The notes: a model not told the origin generated them from the sequence alone. DNA of 64,000 nt from Desulfosporosinus sp049943955 (GCF_049943955.1 NZ_JBNFTW010000004.1:186001-250000), one strand, 5' to 3'. Positions 42,566 to 51,483 are shown, counted from the stretch's first letter. Numbers and translations are program-made.

Positions 42566-44110
42566 ATGAGTACTGACAAACCACTATTGCTGATGATTCT
42601 TGATGGCTGGGGATATCGTGTGGCCCGGGAAGGGAATGCTATTGCTCAAGCGAACCTGCCTAATTTCCGGCGCTTGGAAAGAGATTATCCTCATACTCTG
42701 CTTCAAGCATCAGGGGAAGCGGTGGGCTTACCTGAAGGGCAAATGGGGAACTCAGAAGTCGGACATTTGAATTTGGGAGCGGGGAGAGTTGTTTATCAGG
42801 AATTAACCCGTATATTTAAGGCCGTCAAGGACAAAACGCTTTTTGAGAATCCTGTTCTTTTAGAGGCTATGAAATCTGCCCGCCTTCATGATCATGCCTT
42901 CCATATGATAGGATTGCTGTCCAACGGCGGAGTGCACTCTCATATTGAACACTTATTTGCACTTCTTGAGATGGCCAAGAAAGAAGATTTAAAGAAGGTG
43001 TTTATTCATGTCATTCTTGACGGTCGAGATGTCTTGCCCCAGAGCGCCAAAGAATACATTACCCAGCTTGAGGAAAAGATTAAAGAACTGGGCATTGGGC
43101 AAATTGCTTCAGTAAGTGGGCGTTACTACCTGATGGATCGGGATAAACGCTGGGAACGTTTGGAGAAGGGCTATCAAGCCTTGGTTTATGGTCAAGGGAA
43201 ATTTGCCCCCAGTGCTCTTGCTGCAGTAGAAAATTCCTATGATATGCGTGTAACAGATGAGTTTGTACTCCCCACAGTAATCCTTGGGGATGATAGAAAG
43301 CCTGTAGCCTTAATTCAAGAAGGAGACAGTGTGCTCTTTTATAATTTTCGTTCTGATCGAGCGCGGGAGATCACCAGGGCCTTTGTGGATGAGGAATTCG
43401 CAGGCTTTGAGAGGCCGAATCATCCTCATGTAAATTATGTGTGCATGACACAATATGACGATACGATTCCAGCTCCCGTTGCTTTTCCTCAGCAAGATTT
43501 GAAGAACACTTTGGGTGAAGTTCTTTCCACACAGGGGCATAAACAATTGCGAATTGCTGAGACTGAAAAGTATGCCCATGTAACCTTCTTTTTTAACGGC
43601 GGAATTGAAGAACCTGATCCGGGAGAGGAGCGAATCTTAATACCGTCACCCAAAGTTGCAACCTATAATCTTCAGCCTGAAATGAGTGCCCCTGAAGTCA
43701 CCAAAACACTTCTTGGTGAACTCAGAAAGAAGGCCTACGACGTAATCATTCTCAACTTTGCTAATCCGGATATGGTTGGACATACCGGTGTTTTCGAAGC
43801 AACGATAAAGGCAGTGGAAACCGTAGATCAATGTCTGGGACAGATCGAGGCGGAATTGCACAGCATGGGCGGAACTCTGCTCGTGACGGCAGATCACGGA
43901 AATGCCGAAGAGAAGATAGATCCTAAGACAAACCTTCCCTTAACGGCTCATTCTACAAATCTGGTACCGTTGATTTTGGTCAGCGAACAATTTAAAAGTG
44001 CAGCTCTTCGTGAAGGTGGAGCCCTATGCGATGTGGCACCAACTATTTTGGAAATACTTCAGATTCCCCAACCCAAGGAGATGACGGGGAAATCATTACT
44101 GAGGTCTTAA
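42566..44110 (+). CDS. gpmI: Cofactor-independent phosphoglycerate mutase
   Basis: A 514-residue Mn-dependent mutase interconverting 3- and 2-phosphoglycerate. N-terminal metal site LLMILDGWGYR (about residues 7-17), catalytic Ser in GNSEVGHLNLGAGR (about 61-74), HVILDGRDV (about 149-157), SGRYYLMDRDKRWER (about 188-202), FFFNGGIEEP and the second metal cluster NFANPDMVGHTG and TADHGNAE (about 400-450). It lies between tpiA and eno, with gaps of about 22 bases either side, in the usual order. Confidence 0.98.
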   Translation: MSTDKPLLLMILDGWGYRVAREGNAIAQANLPNFRRLERDYPHTLLQASGEAVGLPEGQMGNSEVGHLNLGAGRVVYQELTRIFKAVKDKTLFENPVLLEAMKSARLHDHAFHMIGLLSNGGVHSHIEHLFALLEMAKKEDLKKVFIHVILDGRDVLPQSAKEYITQLEEKIKELGIGQIASVSGRYYLMDRDKRWERLEKGYQALVYGQGKFAPSALAAVENSYDMRVTDEFVLPTVILGDDRKPVALIQEGDSVLFYNFRSDRAREITRAFVDEEFAGFERPNHPHVNYVCMTQYDDTIPAPVAFPQQDLKNTLGEVLSTQGHKQLRIAETEKYAHVTFFFNGGIEEPDPGEERILIPSPKVATYNLQPEMSAPEVTKTLLGELRKKAYDVIILNFANPDMVGHTGVFEATIKAVETVDQCLGQIEAELHSMGGTLLVTADHGNAEEKIDPKTNLPLTAHSTNLVPLILVSEQFKSAALREGGALCDVAPTILEILQIPQPKEMTGKSLLRS

Positions 44111-44132
44111 TAAGAATAAGGGGGATTTTTCA

Positions 44133-45416
44133 ATGAGTGTGATTACCGATGTTTATGCCCGGGAGATTCTTGATTCCCGCGGCAACCCGACCGTAGAAGT
44201 GGATGTTGTTTTAGCTGATGGTATTATGGGACGCGCTGCCGTTCCTTCAGGAGCTTCGACAGGAGCCTTTGAAGCAGTGGAACTTCGTGACGACGATAAA
44301 GCTCGTTATATGGGAAAAGGGGTTCTGCAAGCCGTTGATAATGTAAATTCCGTGATTGCTCCGGAAGTCGAGGGACTATCACCCTTTGATCAACCGGGTC
44401 TTGACCAATTGCTCAAGGAACTTGACGGGACAGAAAACAAAGGCAAACTAGGTGCTAATGCGATCCTTGGGGTATCATTAGCTGCGGCCAAAGCCGGAGC
44501 CGAATCCTTAGGTTTACCCCTCTATCAATATTTGGGCGGAGTCAATGCCAAAGAACTTCCTGTTCCGATGATGAATATCCTAAACGGCGGGAAGCATGCG
44601 GATAATAATGTGGATATTCAGGAATTTATGATTATGCCCGTGGGAGCATCGAGCTTTGCCGAAGCTCTGCGCATGGGTACAGAAGTCTATCACAGTTTAA
44701 AATCAGTCCTCAAAGAAAAGTCCCTGGCCACATCAATTGGCGATGAAGGCGGATTTGCACCAAGCTTGGAATCCAATGAGGATGCCTTGCTTTGCATCAT
44801 GGACGCCATTCAAAGGGCTGGGTTTGTTCCTGGCGAACAAATAGCTTTGGCATTAGATGTAGCGGCTACTGAACTTTATGACAACGGGGCTTATCATTTA
44901 GCTGGGGAAGGGCTGACCAAGAGCTCTGAAGAGATGATTGACTACTATGAAGGTTTAATCACCCGTTACCCCATTGTTTCCATCGAAGACGGCCTTGCCG
45001 AGGAAGACTGGGAAGGCTGGGCTAAATTAACCCAGCGTTTGGGGAATCGGGTTCAGCTCGTTGGCGATGATTTATTTGTCACAAATCCTGCTCGCTTAGA
45101 ACGCGGAATTGAAGCAAAATGTGCCAACTCTATTTTAATTAAAGTTAATCAAATCGGAACTCTCACCGAAACCTTGGATGCCATCGAAATGGCTAAAAGA
45201 GCAGGGTATACTGCAGTTGTTTCCCACCGTTCCGGTGAGACTGAAGATGTTACCTTAGCGCATATTGCAGTTGCAGTTAATGCCGGAATGATCAAAACTG
45301 GGGCTCCGGCACGAACAGAACGGGTAGCAAAATATAATGAATTGCTCCGCATTGAAGAAGAACTTGGGGAAAGTGCCATTTATCGTGGCCGCAAAGCCCT
45401 TGCAAGAAGCAAGTAA
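44133..45416 (+). CDS. eno: Enolase
   Basis: A 427-residue enzyme converting 2-phosphoglycerate to phosphoenolpyruvate. Visible: SGASTGAFEAVELRD (about residues 40-54), GGKHADNNVDIQEFMIMP (about 152-169), SIGDEGGFAPSLE with the catalytic Glu region (about 202-214), SIEDGLAEEDWEGW (about 286-299), NSILIKVNQIGTLTE with catalytic Lys (about 332-346) and SHRSGETED (about 366-374). It is the last gene of the glycolytic block; no strong terminator is seen before the secG promoter. Confidence 0.98.
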   Translation: MSVITDVYAREILDSRGNPTVEVDVVLADGIMGRAAVPSGASTGAFEAVELRDDDKARYMGKGVLQAVDNVNSVIAPEVEGLSPFDQPGLDQLLKELDGTENKGKLGANAILGVSLAAAKAGAESLGLPLYQYLGGVNAKELPVPMMNILNGGKHADNNVDIQEFMIMPVGASSFAEALRMGTEVYHSLKSVLKEKSLATSIGDEGGFAPSLESNEDALLCIMDAIQRAGFVPGEQIALALDVAATELYDNGAYHLAGEGLTKSSEEMIDYYEGLITRYPIVSIEDGLAEEDWEGWAKLTQRLGNRVQLVGDDLFVTNPARLERGIEAKCANSILIKVNQIGTLTETLDAIEMAKRAGYTAVVSHRSGETEDVTLAHIAVAVNAGMIKTGAPARTERVAKYNELLRIEEELGESAIYRGRKALARSK

Positions 45417-45445
45417 TTACTCCGGCCGACATCCTTTAATGTTTG

Positions 45446-45474
45446 TTGAGTTTTAAGGCTGCTTGTGCTAAAAT
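45446..45474 (+). promoter_or_regulatory. secG promoter
   Basis: -35 TTGAGT (45446-45451), 17-base spacer, extended -10 TGC-TAAAAT (TAAAAT 45469-45474). The distance to the secG start is 60 bases. Confidence 0.6.
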
Positions 45475-45534
45475 AGTCCTACTGACTATTTACGGTAGCG
45501 ATACAACTGAGTGTTGTATTGGGGGGGTGTTTAC

Positions 45535-45759
45535 TTGAAAATTGCTTTGATTGTGGTTTTGGTTCTTAGTTCTATAGGACTGATTGCAACTGTCCTTCTC
45601 CAATCGGGAAGAAGTGCGGGGTTATCCGGAGCAATCTCTGGTGCCGGCGATTCCATCTTTGGGAAAAAGAAGGGCATGGATGAATTACTTGCCAAAGGTA
45701 CAGCTATTTTGGCGGCTGTCTTCCTCTTAAGCTCTCTGGGATTAGCAATGATTCAGTAA
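45535..45759 (+). CDS. secG: Preprotein translocase subunit SecG
   Basis: A 74-residue membrane subunit of SecYEG that helps SecA-driven export. It has two TM segments (residues about 2-22, IALIVVLVLSSIGLIATVLL, and about 52-73) joined by the characteristic Gly/Ser-rich loop (LQSGRSAGLSGAISGAGDS, about 23-41). TTG 45535 is chosen because it follows TTGGGGGGGTG by 7 bases; the open frame above it lacks a binding site. It has its own promoter; a weak terminator follows. Confidence 0.95.
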   Translation: MKIALIVVLVLSSIGLIATVLLQSGRSAGLSGAISGAGDSIFGKKKGMDELLAKGTAILAAVFLLSSLGLAMIQ

Positions 45760-45772
45760 CAAATTATGATAC

Positions 45773-45803
45773 AAGAGGGACACTTCGTATGAGGTGCCCC
45801 TTT
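45773..45803 (+). terminator. Probable terminator after secG
   Basis: AGGGACAC and GTGCCCCT form an 8-bp stem with one mismatch around a 10-base loop, followed by TTTC. Weak T run. Confidence 0.5.
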
Positions 45804-45853
45804 CGTGCTATGTTTTGGGTGTCTAAATCCTAGATTCGACAGGAGGGATTTGG

Positions 45854-46633
45854 GTGAAACCGCAAAAACGGTTGGTGGACCCATTTTATTTTCCAGGAAA
45901 TCCTGTAGGCTGTTTGCTTATTCATGGTTTTTCAGGATCACCTTCTGAAATGCGTTATTTAGGCGAACAATTGGCTAGTCTCGGCTGGACGGTTCTGGGA
46001 ATCCGACTTTCGGGGCACGGGACTACACCGGAACAAATGGCAAAGACCCGGTGGGAGGACTGGGTTAAGGACGCTGAAGCAGGTGTGGCTGAGTTAAGAA
46101 AGTCATGTTCTAATGTGATTGGAATGGGACTTTCAATGGGAGGGTTATTAGCTCTGCATTTGGCAACACTAGATTTAATTGATGGCTTGGTATCTATGAA
46201 TTCTCCCATGCTGCTGGCCGACCGGAGAACACAGTATGTTCGGCTGATCCGCCCCTTCCGGAAATTTGTCACAAAACCAAAATCGCAAATTGTTGCCCAT
46301 GTTCCTTCAGATTATCGGTTAACTCAATCGAAACCGGAACGTTTTGTCTACGATAAGATTCCGATTGACTCTCTGATATCCTTGAATAAAGCCATTCACA
46401 AAGTTCGCCGCGAACTTAAACATATAAAATGCCCTGCCTTATTGATGCAAAGCCGCAAAGATTTTACCGTTGACCCAGCCAGTGTGCAAATTATTCGTAA
46501 GAACATACAGGCTTGTGAAACCGAAGTGCTTTATTGGGAACATTCCGGACATATATTGACGCTGGGGACTGAACGAGAAGAGGTTGCCCTCAAGGTTCAC
46601 GAGTTTCTACAAAGATATAATGAGGTTCTATAA
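45854..46633 (+). CDS. Carboxylesterase/monoacylglycerol lipase-like alpha/beta hydrolase
   Basis: A 259-residue alpha/beta hydrolase of the Est30 kind. Oxyanion HGFSGSPSE (about residues 24-32), nucleophile elbow GLSMGG (Ser about residue 97), Asp in DFTVDP (about 209-214) and catalytic His in HSGH (about 235-238) form a full triad. The cap region (about 120-165) is basic. The substrate is unknown; family enzymes hydrolyse short acyl esters. GTG 45854 follows GGAGGGATTTGG. It sits between secG and smpB where many Firmicutes also carry rnr (RNase R); rnr is absent here. Confidence 0.9.
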   Translation: MKPQKRLVDPFYFPGNPVGCLLIHGFSGSPSEMRYLGEQLASLGWTVLGIRLSGHGTTPEQMAKTRWEDWVKDAEAGVAELRKSCSNVIGMGLSMGGLLALHLATLDLIDGLVSMNSPMLLADRRTQYVRLIRPFRKFVTKPKSQIVAHVPSDYRLTQSKPERFVYDKIPIDSLISLNKAIHKVRRELKHIKCPALLMQSRKDFTVDPASVQIIRKNIQACETEVLYWEHSGHILTLGTEREEVALKVHEFLQRYNEVL

Positions 46634-46789
46634 TAGCTTTAGTTAATTGTTTTTTCAATAATAGTATAATTAACTGGAAATAGTTTTCATTGAAGACAGG
46701 AGATGTCTTTTGCATGGATAAAATAGGAAAATGGTACGATTTATTGAATAATGATTTGTTGTATAATACAGATGAGAGGAGGAACTCAT

Positions 46790-47257
46790 ATGCCTTCTGA
46801 AGGGATTAAAGTTGTCTCTGATAATCGTAAAGCTTTCCACGATTATTTCATAGAAGACCGAATCGAAGCTGGAATAATCCTTACTGGAACTGAGATAAAA
46901 TCAATCCGGAATGGGCGTGTAAACTTAAAAGACAGTTATGCCCATTTAGATAATGGCGAGATTTGGGTTTATCAAATGCATATCAGCCCTTATGAACAAG
47001 GAAACCGCTTTAACCATGATCCTTTAAGGCCACGAAAGCTGCTATTGCACCGATCTGAAATTAATAAATTGGTTGGAAGGATTCAGCAGCAAGGCTTAAC
47101 CCTAATCCCAACTAAAATGTATTTAAAAAGAGGCTTGGCAAAAGTTGAATTAGGAGTTGCCCAAGGAAAGAAAAATTATGATAAACGTCAAGCCCTGGCT
47201 GAAAAGGAAAGTAAACGTGATATTGAACGAGCATTAAAGGATCGGAATAGAAGTTAA
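46790..47257 (+). CDS. smpB: tmRNA-binding protein SmpB
   Basis: A 155-residue partner of tmRNA in trans-translation; it binds the tRNA-like part and enters the A site of stalled ribosomes. Visible: KVVSDNRKAFHDYFIEDRIE, AGIILTGTEIKSIRNGRVNL (about residues 27-46), HISPYEQGN, HDPLRPRKLLLH, and the basic C-terminal tail KRQALAEKESKRDIERALKD (about 132-151). ATG 46790 is set by GAGAGGAGG; upstream in-frame codons have no site. TATAAT at 46762-46767 may be its -10. tmRNA follows 123 bases later. Confidence 0.97.
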   Translation: MPSEGIKVVSDNRKAFHDYFIEDRIEAGIILTGTEIKSIRNGRVNLKDSYAHLDNGEIWVYQMHISPYEQGNRFNHDPLRPRKLLLHRSEINKLVGRIQQQGLTLIPTKMYLKRGLAKVELGVAQGKKNYDKRQALAEKESKRDIERALKDRNRS

Positions 47258-47354
47258 TAGAGGACACACAACGATAATAATTAAAATAACTATAAATACC
47301 TTCCATGATAATCCTCATATTCCAAAGAAAATCGGTTTGTTTTATGCGTAAATA

Positions 47355-47363
47355 TGATATACT
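47355..47363 (+). promoter_or_regulatory. ssrA extended -10
   Basis: TGATATACT is an extended -10 (TGn-TATACT), 18 bases before the mature tmRNA 5' end. The -35 region (TTTGTT, 47336-47341) is weak. Confidence 0.55.
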
Positions 47364-47380
47364 AATCATGTAATTAATTC

Positions 47381-47732
47381 GGGGGCGTTTTAGACTCGCT
47401 CGGGGAAGCGGTGGCAAAAGTTGCGCGTCGAGATTCCACCTGGTCTCGTTAAACGGTGGACAAAAATAGTTAACGAAGATAATTTCGCTCTAGCTGCCTA
47501 AGTGCCGCTAGCATCCTGCCTTCTGACCTACGGTGAAGGGTCCAGGGTGTCAAATTAGTAGGACGCTCTAATGTCAATGCTCGGAGATATTAGCTAAGAT
47601 TATCGAGCTAGCCTGAAATGAATCCTTGCCTTTAGGAGGCACGAAAGGCGAAACTTAAAATAAAGGACACACGCGTAGACGCTTTTGTGGTCGTTCTTCG
47701 ATACAGGGGTGCAAGTCCCCTCGCCTCCGCCA
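47381..47732 (+). ncRNA. ssrA: Transfer-messenger RNA (tmRNA)
   Basis: A 352-nt tmRNA that rescues stalled ribosomes with SmpB. The tRNA-like ends pair as a 7-bp acceptor stem: GGGGGCG (47381-47387) with CGCCTCC (47722-47728), then G and an encoded CCA (47730-47732). A T-arm with GTTCTTCGATACAGG-type sequence and GGGGTGCAAGTCCCC precede the 3' end. The tag reading frame is AAC GAA GAT AAT TTC GCT CTA GCT GCC TAA (47472-47501), giving NEDNFALAA. The codon before it is GTT (47469-47471), where many tmRNAs have an Ala resume codon. The accessory island starts right after the 3' end. Confidence 0.95.
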
Positions 47733-47788
47733 TTAAAAACCCTAACATTAAATGTAACCTGTGGCAATACCCATAAAATTTCGTTTTG

Positions 47789-47833
47789 GAAAAGATATGC
47801 TTCCTTTTTGAGTATGAAAAGATATGCTTCCTT
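47789..47833. repeat. Direct repeat of 18 bp, period 27
   Basis: GAAAAGATATGCTTCCTT occurs at 47789-47806 and again at 47816-47833, about 60 bases after the ssrA 3' end. Confidence 0.9.
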
Positions 47834-48040
47834 GATAAATTACATATTCTTAAGAAATCCTCACAGAAAACTCGCATGTGGGGATTTTTCATTCTTCATC
47901 TTAATAGTGTGTCTACCCCGAAAAAAAGTACTTGAACCAAAAACAAAAAAGATTCAAGTAAACTCAAGTAATTCTTGAGATATTGTGGATTAGGCCTTTG
48001 AAGATTCAATTGGCGATATGCGCGAAGACCTATGCATTAT

Positions 48041-48075
48041 AAGCATCGTTTAGACGGTGCTTCTTTCTTTTTTTT
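48041..48075 (+). terminator. Strong terminator in the spacer after ssrA
   Basis: AAGCATCG (48041-48048), loop TTTAGA, CGGTGCTT (48055-48062), then CTTTC and eight T. Confidence 0.8.
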
Positions 48076-48847
48076 GCATCCGTTACGTTAAAGGATGCAT
48101 TTTATGGCGAATTTACCTTTCGTTAAAGGTATAGGCATCGTTAAAATGTACCCATGTAAATATAAAATTATTTGAAAGTATTCAAATTATAAGGCATGCT
48201 GTTGGAGAGAGTTAGAACGCCGTGTATTAGAAAGTTTAAAGATTTTCAGCAACCGGCAATCCCGGTAAACGAGAGGTGTAAAGGAGAGTAAGAAGACTAT
48301 GTAAGCCTTCAAACCGAGACAAATATGTTCGCAGTTCTGCACCATAAACTTATTTTCTTGGCCTCTGCCTATACTCGGTGGGGGTCTTTTTTGTGTGCGG
48401 TAATAATTGTGCGGAACACTGTCTATGGGGAAGCTTTCATGCACAATCTAGGACGGTAAAAAGGCGGATATAAAATCAAAGTTTTATCGCTATTGTTATG
48501 TTATTAATAAGTAAATGAATAAATGCTGCCAATAAATAGAGTGATTTTTATTCAATATTTTTTCTGTTAAATGGTAATTACTGAGTATAATATCGCGTTA
48601 ATTAACATCTATCCTATGTTAAATTAGCATTTCTTTGTATATTGGTAAGCACTAAATATTTATTCTTTCTTGGCGGTATAGAAAAGAAGAAGGAATTTGG
48701 AAATGTTTGTCGTATTTAAAAATTATACAAAAATAAAGGTGAATATAAAAATTTTACTATATATTCATATCGAGGAATATTTTTACCTCTAAACATTTGA
48801 TTTTAGGTATAATTATAAATGGAATTCAATGAAAGAAGGTGCGATTT

Positions 48848-49735
48848 GTGCCTCACCATTCCCCTTTAAGATATCCTGGAGGAAAAAACAGGCTATCCGG
48901 TTTCATTAAGTTGGCAATAGAAAATTTAAATATCGAAAACTGCACATATATTGAGCCATTTGCTGGTGGTGCAGGTGTTGCCCTTTCTTTATTGTTAGAT
49001 GGAACTGTTGAGAAGATTGTTATCAACGATTATGATAAAGCTATTTATTCATTTTGGCGTGCAGTCAAACAGGAAACTAATAGACTAATTGAAAGAATAG
49101 AGAATACACCAATCACAATAGAAGAGTGGCATAAACAGAAAGCAATATATTCATCTTCAACTTCATACTCATTGGATTTAGCTTTTGCCACTTTGTTTTT
49201 AAATAGAACGAATCGTTCAGGTATTTTAACTGGCGGACCAATCGGAGGATACTCACAAGATGGTGACTGGAAACTTGATGTGCGCTTTGATCGTAAATCG
49301 CTGGTTACAAAAATTAAAGATATATCAAGCCATAGACAAAACATTTATATTTATAACAAAGACATTATCAGCTTACTTCAAAATTATGTTCCGCGATTTG
49401 GTGAAAATATATTTATCTATTTTGACCCACCGTATTATAATAAGGGTCAAAAATTATATAAGAACTTTTTTGCTCCCTCAGATCATCAACGGATTCGAAA
49501 TGTGATTACTCAAAAAATCACAGCGCCCTGGATTATTACTTATGATGACGTCAAGGCTATTTGTGACTTATACTCAGCATATGATATAAGAAAATTTGAT
49601 CTCACATATAGTGCCGCAAATAAAGGAATAGCTTCTGAATTGATGATTTTTTCAAATACTCTGTTTTGTCCAACAGAAAAACAGATGATCGAGAAAGGGA
49701 TACAATTAAATTTCAGAATGTGGTGTGCCAATTGA
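48848..49735 (+). CDS. D12-class DNA adenine N6-methyltransferase (Dam/DpnM-like)
   Basis: A 295-residue methyltransferase placing a methyl group on adenine N6 in a specific DNA site. N-terminal LRYPGGKNRL (about residues 6-15), SAM-binding motif I PFAGGAGVALSLLL (about 37-50), NDYDKAIYSFWRAV (about 63-76) and the catalytic motif FDPPYYNKG (about 191-199) are all present. GTG 48848 is preferred to GTG 48839 because AGAAGG lies 8 bases before it. The gene end overlaps the start of the ATPase gene (TTGA), so the two are coupled: a modification enzyme paired with a probable nuclease/ATPase. Recognition site unknown. AT content is higher than in the core genes. Confidence 0.92.
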   Translation: MPHHSPLRYPGGKNRLSGFIKLAIENLNIENCTYIEPFAGGAGVALSLLLDGTVEKIVINDYDKAIYSFWRAVKQETNRLIERIENTPITIEEWHKQKAIYSSSTSYSLDLAFATLFLNRTNRSGILTGGPIGGYSQDGDWKLDVRFDRKSLVTKIKDISSHRQNIYIYNKDIISLLQNYVPRFGENIFIYFDPPYYNKGQKLYKNFFAPSDHQRIRNVITQKITAPWIITYDDVKAICDLYSAYDIRKFDLTYSAANKGIASELMIFSNTLFCPTEKQMIEKGIQLNFRMWCAN

Positions 49736-51441
49736 TTATAAGGAGTATAGAGATTGAAAAATTTAGAGCATTTGAATGTGCCTCCTTTGCACTCGGCAAG
49801 CGTCTAACTGCGATTTCAGGACGTAACGCGACGCAAAAAACAACCGTTTTAGGTATGCTTGGTCAGCCGTTCACTATCTCGAAAGACCATTCTATGTATG
49901 GGTGTAAAACGATTGATGGGTACAATTTTCGCTCACAGTTTAAGGAGAAGTTTAAGATTTCTCCTGAGCATGATATTATTGGCGAACATAAATGGAAATT
50001 AGTGTTACATAATGGTGTGTATTCTCAAAATTATTATCGTGTGGAAAGCATTGCGCGTAGACAAAGAGACCAAGAGCCAACATTACGTTTTTGGAACGCT
50101 GAAAGCAGAGCAAGTGGCGCAGGATACATACAACTTCCTGTTTATTTTTTGAGTCTAAGCAGACTATTTCCTATTGGTGAGTCTGGGAAAACGCAAACTT
50201 TTTCCCCAACTCTTACGCCTGACGAATTGGACTATTGTATAACAAATTACCGTACAATTCTATCGATCCAAAGTATCCCGGGCCAACCATTTGTTGGGCT
50301 TGAACTTGAAAAGGGATCTTCATCCAAAACTTTTTCTGGTGTCAGTGATGGTGTTCATGACATCTTTACTAACTCAGCCGGCGAGGGTAATATTACAAGA
50401 ATATTATTGGCAGTATTATCTTTCAAACGTCTGCAAGAGCAATATGGGAGAAATTATAAAGGTGGCATTCTCCTTATTGATGAACTTGATGCGACATTAT
50501 ACGGTTTTTCACAACGAAAGTTAGTTGACTACCTATGGAAATCGGCTGAAGACTATAAAATCCAGATTGTATTTACAACCCATTCTCCATTTATCTTAAA
50601 GCAGGTAAATAAATATCAGCGTAAAGAGCGAAAAGAAAAAGGCATAACCCTCCCCCTCTTTGCATACGATAGCTCCATAGTATACCTAGAACCGCAGTAT
50701 GATGGAGAGGGAACGCGTACGATTATGCCTAAGAATATTTCAACAACCAGCGAGTTGAATTCCATATTAAATGATATAAACCTTGTTGGGCCTAATACTG
50801 GAAGCAAAATTAATGTTTATTGCGAGGATATGCTAGCCGTATCATTTACGCAGTATGTATTGTCTGATGCGTTAGGAATAAATTTAGATCTCTACATGAA
50901 CTTTGTTGATATAAATCTTGGATGGACAAATTATGTTCAGCTATATGAAAAGAATGTCCCAGAATTCAAGAATAACATTATAATCTTAGATGGTGATGTA
51001 CCACAAAAAAGTGAGTATCGCTCCAAAGCGCAAGTTGTATTTGCTGCAGATAATTTTCTTTTTCTCCCTTTGGTAATTGAAAAGGGACTGTTTGAAACCT
51101 TAAAAAATCATGATGCATTCAATAGATTCCACGATAGCTATTCAAAGGTACCTGCGTTTACTTATGACTTGTGTTTCAATGAATGGCCGCTAGAAACTGA
51201 GAGGTATAGTACCGACGATTACAAACATTGGTTTGTAAAAGCAGAGGAAATCCTAGGTGATCAAGATGCACTATTCTCATTTTGGTGCAATGAACATCAT
51301 GAAGCAGTGGAAACCTTTGTTGAACATTTTGTAAGAGCATTTAATTTATTGGCTGAACGTAAAGAAGTCGATGCACTGCCCCCAATTGATCCTCCCGAAA
51401 ATAATGAAAATGATAACGAAGATAATAACGAGACCGAATGA
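49732..51441 (+). CDS. OLD-like AAA ATPase with a TOPRIM-type C-terminal domain
   Basis: A 569-residue SMC/ABC-like ATPase: N-terminal IIRSIEIEKFRAFECASF, Walker A region GRNATQKTT (about residues 29-37), signature-like NSAGEGNITRILLAVL (about 212-227), Walker B ILLIDELDATLYG (about 245-257) and FTTHSPFIL (about 280-288). The C-terminal half shows a TOPRIM pattern: acidic YCED (about 361-364) and LDGD (about 418-421), as in OLD nucleases. The Walker A has Gln where the last Gly of GxxxxGK is expected. The tail is Asn/Asp/Glu-rich. TTG 49732 overlaps the methyltransferase stop; an in-frame GTG at 49720 is the alternative. It is probably the effector of a two-gene modification/nuclease module (inference). 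Confidence 0.8.
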   Translation: MIIRSIEIEKFRAFECASFALGKRLTAISGRNATQKTTVLGMLGQPFTISKDHSMYGCKTIDGYNFRSQFKEKFKISPEHDIIGEHKWKLVLHNGVYSQNYYRVESIARRQRDQEPTLRFWNAESRASGAGYIQLPVYFLSLSRLFPIGESGKTQTFSPTLTPDELDYCITNYRTILSIQSIPGQPFVGLELEKGSSSKTFSGVSDGVHDIFTNSAGEGNITRILLAVLSFKRLQEQYGRNYKGGILLIDELDATLYGFSQRKLVDYLWKSAEDYKIQIVFTTHSPFILKQVNKYQRKERKEKGITLPLFAYDSSIVYLEPQYDGEGTRTIMPKNISTTSELNSILNDINLVGPNTGSKINVYCEDMLAVSFTQYVLSDALGINLDLYMNFVDINLGWTNYVQLYEKNVPEFKNNIIILDGDVPQKSEYRSKAQVVFAADNFLFLPLVIEKGLFETLKNHDAFNRFHDSYSKVPAFTYDLCFNEWPLETERYSTDDYKHWFVKAEEILGDQDALFSFWCNEHHEAVETFVEHFVRAFNLLAERKEVDALPPIDPPENNENDNEDNNETE

Positions 51442-51451
51442 ATTTATGAAT

Positions 51452-51482
51452 GGAGAGCGTTCTTAACGCTCTCCAAATTATT
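51452..51482 (+). terminator. Terminator after the ATPase gene
   Basis: GGAGAGCGTT (51452-51461), CTT loop, AACGCTCTCC (51465-51474), then AAATTATTT. Confidence 0.8.
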
Positions 51483-51483
51483 T

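Larger units (their letters stand above)
47733..48847. other. 1.1-kb gene-free spacer at the left edge of the island
   Basis: I see no convincing gene. It holds an 18-bp direct repeat (47789-47833), a strong terminator (48041-48075), two more hairpins (48075-48099, 48114-48131) and a wobble-rich hairpin with T run (about 48359-48393). The last 400 bases are AT-rich and lead to the methyltransferase gene. A minus-strand open frame at 48187-48444 has no family resemblance that I recognise. No integrase or copy of the ssrA 3' end was found. Confidence 0.5.

Noticed and set aside
48187..48444. Minus-strand open frame of 85 codons in the spacer after ssrA
   Set aside because: No family resemblance, and it overlaps a terminator-like hairpin on the other strand.
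47733..48847. CRISPR array from repeated motifs after ssrA
   Set aside because: Only two 18-bp copies with a 9-base gap occur, and no cas genes or regular spacers are present in the window.
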